Shown: piece by piece, positions 32,090-34,992 of the stretch
How positions within the stretch are numbered: position 1 is the stretch's first letter
Layout: each line of letters starts with the position of its first letter
Assembly: GCA_964470965.1 (NCBI GenBank)
Contig: CAYYIS010000054.1
Location: 1 to 34,992 of the forward strand
Origin: CAYYIS01 sp964470965
Lineage (GTDB): Bacteria > JAAXHH01 > JABIQT01
Direction of reading: 5' to 3'
Length of the DNA stretch: 34,992 nucleotides
Notes under the pieces: model-generated
The model's input: only the letters and a program-made list of their open reading frames with translations
Databases searched by the model: none
What the model was told of the DNA's origin: nothing
Made by a program: the position numbers and the translations under genes

Positions 32090-32647
32090 TCAATAGATGC
32101 ACGGAATCAGTTTTCTGGTAGTGTCTTTATATCTTTGATACTCATCCTGAAATTCTTCTGCCAGCAATTTCTCCTCCAGCCTTATTCTGTTGAGTAAAAT
32201 AGGGATCAGGACCAAAGAAGTTATAAAACCATAAGAACTTGCTGCATACACTGGTAAGCCGGTGACAGCCATGATACCTCCCAGGTACATTGGATTACGT
32301 GTGAAGCGATAGATGCCGTGTGTGATGAGCTGGTGGTCTACTCTTATGACCACGGTCTGTGAGTAATTTCGCCAGAGTGTAATTTGGCCAACCAGCATGA
32401 TTATCAAGCCAATGAAAAAAATTCCCAATCCCGCGATGCGCTGGACAGGAAACACGAACAGATTCTGTGGATGCTTGACCAGGCCCCAAACGATCCCCCA
32501 AAACCCAGAAAGACCGTCACCGTATCTTCCGCAGAAAATCAATTCCGCAACAAAGACGGTGATCCCGGGGAGAGCAAACTGGAGCAAGTCTTGTTTTATC
32601 GCGTTTCTTACAATGCCATGCCTTTTAAGAAACCCGTCTTCCGCCAT
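32090..32647 (-). CDS. Isoprenylcysteine carboxyl-methyltransferase-family membrane protein
   Basis: A 185-residue membrane protein of the ICMT/PEMT-like family. Hydrophobic segments are found at about residues 21-39, 71-91 and 121-152. The diagnostic motif is HGIYRFTRNPMYLGG (110-124), followed by the acidic LEEKLLAEEFQDEYQRYK helix (157-174). The family methylates small thiols, acids or lipids at the membrane; the bacterial substrates are largely unknown. The start at 32647 is preferred because AGGAG is 10 bases upstream and the family's helix starts there; a start at 32671 adds eight residues, and a frame to 32827 adds 60 unconserved ones. It lies alone between the S9 and BNR genes on the minus strand. 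Confidence 0.88.
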   Translation of the reverse strand: MAEDGFLKRHGIVRNAIKQDLLQFALPGITVFVAELIFCGRYGDGLSGFWGIVWGLVKHPQNLFVFPVQRIAGLGIFFIGLIIMLVGQITLWRNYSQTVVIRVDHQLITHGIYRFTRNPMYLGGIMAVTGLPVYAASSYGFITSLVLIPILLNRIRLEEKLLAEEFQDEYQRYKDTTRKLIPCIY

Positions 32648-33202
32648 TGCCTGAACTCTCCTGTCCGCCATGATCCCGCAGCGGGGACTAAGGTTAACAT
32701 CATGTATTTTCAGATTATCGTACTCTGGTGCTACGGTCTCTGGGAAGGTGGTGAAATCATTAGGCGTAATATGTAAAACATCCGGCGGAAGTCTCCGTGA
32801 ATATACTGCTAATTTTCCGGATGTCAATCAGGCGGAAGCAGGTGAAGACAATGGTTTGTTTTTGAACCGGATAGCAGCCTGGTCTGGGAGCAAAAGAGCG
32901 AAGGGTCAAATTCTAGCGGTGCCGGAGAGTGGATTCCAACAGGGCGGCATTGCGAAATGCCGTCCGGTTAAGTTATTTCCAACAAATTCTACAATACCGC
33001 GACTTAAAGTATTAATCTGTATTGCCGGGTCTTTAAGGTTATTCGGAGATCGTTAACTAAATGTAAACTTCCTGCCGGACGGCTCATCAATTCACCAACG
33101 GTACAACCCTGCCGACTTCAACACCGCCATCTTTTTACTCTCGGAATACTCCCAGCCGCCGGTGATGCGGAATAGGTATTGGCCGGTGCCGCCCTGGAAC
33201 TG
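32648..33202. other. Intergenic region with one strong hairpin, no gene
   Basis: About 550 bases. Apart from the upstream codons of the ICMT-like frame it contains the hairpin at 32942-32965. Plus-strand frames (32670-33056) run antisense and show nothing recognisable. No RNA gene is evident. Confidence 0.4.
32942..32965. terminator. Perfect stem-loop with GNRA tetraloop, possible terminator or structural RNA element
   Basis: CGGCATT and AATGCCG pair perfectly around GCGA, a GNRA tetraloop, and the stem extends outward by GG/CC with one GU pair to about ten pairs. It is downstream of BNR gene 4 (stop at 33203) on the minus strand, so it fits the 3' end of that transcript. No U-tract follows on the minus strand. 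Confidence 0.45.
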
Positions 33203-34231
33203 TTATGCCGATGCCGTTCCATATGGTCCTGCAGCGTCCAGCCGCCAGTGGGTGCCCATGATACAAGGTTTTTCTCCCGGCTGATCCACCTGGTAGTATA
33301 CAGTCCATATCGAGTCGTCCGCCAGCTGCACCGAAGCGGGATAGCCCAGATCGTCTTCGGTCGCAACGCTTAAGCGGTATTCATGCGCCGGGTCCCAGGT
33401 CGTACCGTTATCATCGCTAACACAGGCATATACCCCGTAGGGCGCCCATCGCCGGGCGTAGGTAAGCAAGATGCGGCTATCGCTCAAACAAAGGAGATGG
33501 GGCGGCAGTCCTCTAATCGATGTGGTCACGATCGGCAACCAGGTCAGCCCCCCGTCTGTACTTTCGGATCGGCGCATATAATGTGCGCCGTTGCAGTCGC
33601 GGAACATGGCGATCAGGATCCCGTCGTCCCGCTCGAGCAGATGGGGTTCGTCGAAAGAAAGCATCCGTTCGTGGGGCGGTATGGGAAAGACGGCGAGGGG
33701 ATGCCAGGTGCGACCGTCGTCGCGAGACTCGACCACGGAAACCTCATAAGGTGATTCACCCGCCGCCAGATTGTCGCAGCCGGGAGGAACGTGCGAGCAG
33801 TGCGGTCGCTGTCCTGCAAACAACAATCTGCCGTCTTTCAGCTGGATCGGGCCGTGGGGCGTGGACACGGCTGTCCTCACAGGAGATTCCCAGGTATGGC
33901 CGTTGTCGATTGAACGGATCACCCAGTGCCCCTGCCACCGACCGCCGTAAGGACCGGTAAACCAGCTGACAAGCACCGCACCACGAGCTGTGACTATAAT
34001 CCCTGAATCCCGATCGTCTATGTCGGTATCGAAGACGGTCTCCGCAGCGCTCCAGGTACGGCCGTTATCCCTGCTTCGGATCATCTGCACCTTTCCGTCG
34101 TTGGAGACGTGAGCGTCCCGATCTCCGGAAAAGACCACCAGCAAGTCGCCGTTGGGGACCAGGGCAATACTCGGCCACCCCATATAGCGATCCGGTTGTT
34201 TGCAGAGGACGCGGTTATCTAAGATCCTCAT
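33203..34231 (-). CDS. BNR-repeat beta-propeller protein (sialidase-like) 4
   Basis: A 342-residue sialidase-superfamily propeller with five clear Asp boxes: SRDNGRTW (53-60), SIDNGHTW (107-114), SRDDGRTW (169-176), STDGGLTW (224-231) and SDDNGTTW (272-279). This is the most regular of the four paralogues. No signal peptide is seen and the protein starts directly with the first blade. The ATG lies inside the end of the upstream binding-protein gene (17-base overlap), so translation is coupled. No FRIP motif is present. A cytoplasmic role on small imported substrates is inferred. The substrate is unknown. Confidence 0.9.
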   Translation of the reverse strand: MRILDNRVLCKQPDRYMGWPSIALVPNGDLLVVFSGDRDAHVSNDGKVQMIRSRDNGRTWSAAETVFDTDIDDRDSGIIVTARGAVLVSWFTGPYGGRWQGHWVIRSIDNGHTWESPVRTAVSTPHGPIQLKDGRLLFAGQRPHCSHVPPGCDNLAAGESPYEVSVVESRDDGRTWHPLAVFPIPPHERMLSFDEPHLLERDDGILIAMFRDCNGAHYMRRSESTDGGLTWLPIVTTSIRGLPPHLLCLSDSRILLTYARRWAPYGVYACVSDDNGTTWDPAHEYRLSVATEDDLGYPASVQLADDSIWTVYYQVDQPGEKPCIMGTHWRLDAAGPYGTASA

Positions 34232-34976
34232 TCTTGTTTGTCCCGGCAGATGGTGCTACCGACAAACGGCCAGCCAGACCGTGTTTCTCTATCAAGTCCG
34301 CAACAAAACCGGACTCCTTCGCCTCCTCAACAAATGCATTCAGGTAGGCAAATCCGGCCAATTTGCCTTTTGTGCATCCCATCGCTTGCTGAACCGCGGT
34401 GAACTGGCCATCGAGAATCGTAGCACCCGCTACTTTTCCAACGTCGACCGCCAACCTCGGCCGCAATCCCGCCAGAGCGTCTAACTGTTCGTTTACAAAT
34501 AGTTCGAACGAAGCATCAAGCCCTTGGGCACGAACAAGTTCTGCCTCCTGAATGTTACGTTCCAGCCAGAGATCGTATGCGCTTCGGGCCGATACGGCGA
34601 TGCGGACACCGGGGCGGTCGACCTGCTCGACAGATTTCAACGGTGAACCATCCGGCACCAGATAGGTGGCCTGTATTTCACAATAGGCCGCTGTAAAATC
34701 TATTTTCTCAGCCCGTTTTTGTTCGGCGCCAATATTACCGATATCCCAGGCGTCAGTACCAGCGTCGTCGGCTATCTCGCCGGGTGTTCTGTACGGTAAA
34801 AGCCTTAAATCCACCCCGAGTCGCCGAGCAAGCTCGGCGCCCATATCCGGAGACAAGCCCTTGGGATCACCTTCGCTGTTGGGGCCGTTTACCAGCAGAA
34901 AATTCGACATATTGATAGCGACTCGCAACTCGCCATGTGGCGCAAGATCATGAACCACGTCCGGTGACATATACAT
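34215..34976 (-). CDS. Family-3 solute-binding-like protein without signal peptide
   Basis: A 253-residue protein of the bacterial extracellular solute-binding family 3 fold: HGELRVAINMSNFLLVN (14-30), LSPDMGAELARRLGVDLRLLPYRTPGE (41-67), and 'AWDIGNIGAEQKRAEKIDFTAAYCEIQATYLV' are typical of amino-acid binding proteins of this family. It has no signal peptide. The frame is closed by an in-frame TAG just upstream of the start (34989-34991), so none is missing from this reading. AGGA lies 10 bases before the ATG. It would therefore stay in the cytoplasm, unlike normal transporter binding proteins. Its 3' end overlaps the BNR gene 4 start. It might be a cytoplasmic sensor, a catalytic relative such as cyclohexadienyl dehydratase, or a decayed exported protein. 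Confidence 0.87.
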   Translation of the reverse strand: MYMSPDVVHDLAPHGELRVAINMSNFLLVNGPNSEGDPKGLSPDMGAELARRLGVDLRLLPYRTPGEIADDAGTDAWDIGNIGAEQKRAEKIDFTAAYCEIQATYLVPDGSPLKSVEQVDRPGVRIAVSARSAYDLWLERNIQEAELVRAQGLDASFELFVNEQLDALAGLRPRLAVDVGKVAGATILDGQFTAVQQAMGCTKGKLAGFAYLNAFVEEAKESGFVADLIEKHGLAGRLSVAPSAGTNKNEDLR

Positions 34977-34992
34977 ATAAAGTGTATCCTAT

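Noticed and set aside
1..34992. CRISPR arrays, tRNA, rRNA or riboswitches
   Set aside because: No regularly spaced repeats, cloverleaf or conserved ribosomal or riboswitch motifs were recognised by eye in any gene-free interval.

Overview
The window looks like a chromosomal contig from an uncultured bacterium with a moderately high GC content, near 53% by eye. The gene families resemble those common in marine or sediment Latescibacterota, Poribacteria, Gemmatimonadota or Planctomycetota genomes: several BNR-propeller 'sialidases' without signal peptides, divergent enolase-superfamily proteins, a PhyH dioxygenase, a sulfatase, GH3 and GH32 hydrolases and an S9 peptidase. That placement is an inference from gene content. 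There is no rRNA, tRNA, CRISPR array, intact transposase or phage module. The only possible mobile-element trace is weak and lies in the first 330 bases.

Layout. 0.5-6.3 kb, minus strand: a metallo-beta-lactamase-fold protein with a degraded metal motif, a small membrane protein, a MetE-C-like methyltransferase, a small lipoprotein, a sulfatase and a BNR propeller protein driven by a clear sigma-70-like promoter. 6.5-8.9 kb, plus strand: a second BNR propeller protein and an amidohydrolase-2 protein lacking most metal ligands. 9-16.6 kb, minus: an enolase-superfamily protein, an unrecognised propeller-like protein, a small membrane protein, a phytanoyl-CoA dioxygenase-family protein, a Cys/His-rich lipoprotein and a periplasmic amino-acid-type binding protein interrupted by an in-frame TAA. 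17-27.8 kb, minus: a DAO-type FAD oxidoreductase, a second enolase-superfamily protein, arsenite methyltransferase ArsM, a third BNR protein with no standard start codon, a nucleoside phosphorylase pseudogene with several lesions, a GH32 enzyme whose best start is ATA, and a GH3 enzyme preceded by a perfect palindrome. 28.2-34.98 kb: an exported metallo-beta-lactamase with an intact metal site (plus), then on minus an exported S9 dipeptidyl-peptidase-like enzyme, an isoprenylcysteine methyltransferase-like membrane protein, and an overlapping pair made of a leaderless family-3 solute-binding protein and a fourth BNR protein.

Working together (inference): most of the content fits scavenging of complex glycans and their acidic or sulfated derivatives. 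GH32 and GH3 would release sugars, the sulfatase would desulfate, the propeller proteins would act on sugar derivatives, and the enolase-superfamily and amidohydrolase proteins would act on sugar acids or lactones. Most of these proteins lack signal peptides and would act in the cytoplasm on imported oligomers. ArsM and the Cys/His-rich lipoprotein suggest metal or metalloid handling. The strongest odd signals are several catalytic-fold proteins with altered active sites, and a stretch (15-25 kb) with nonsense codons, frameshifts and missing or unusual start codons, which reflects either real decay and unusual initiation or assembly error.
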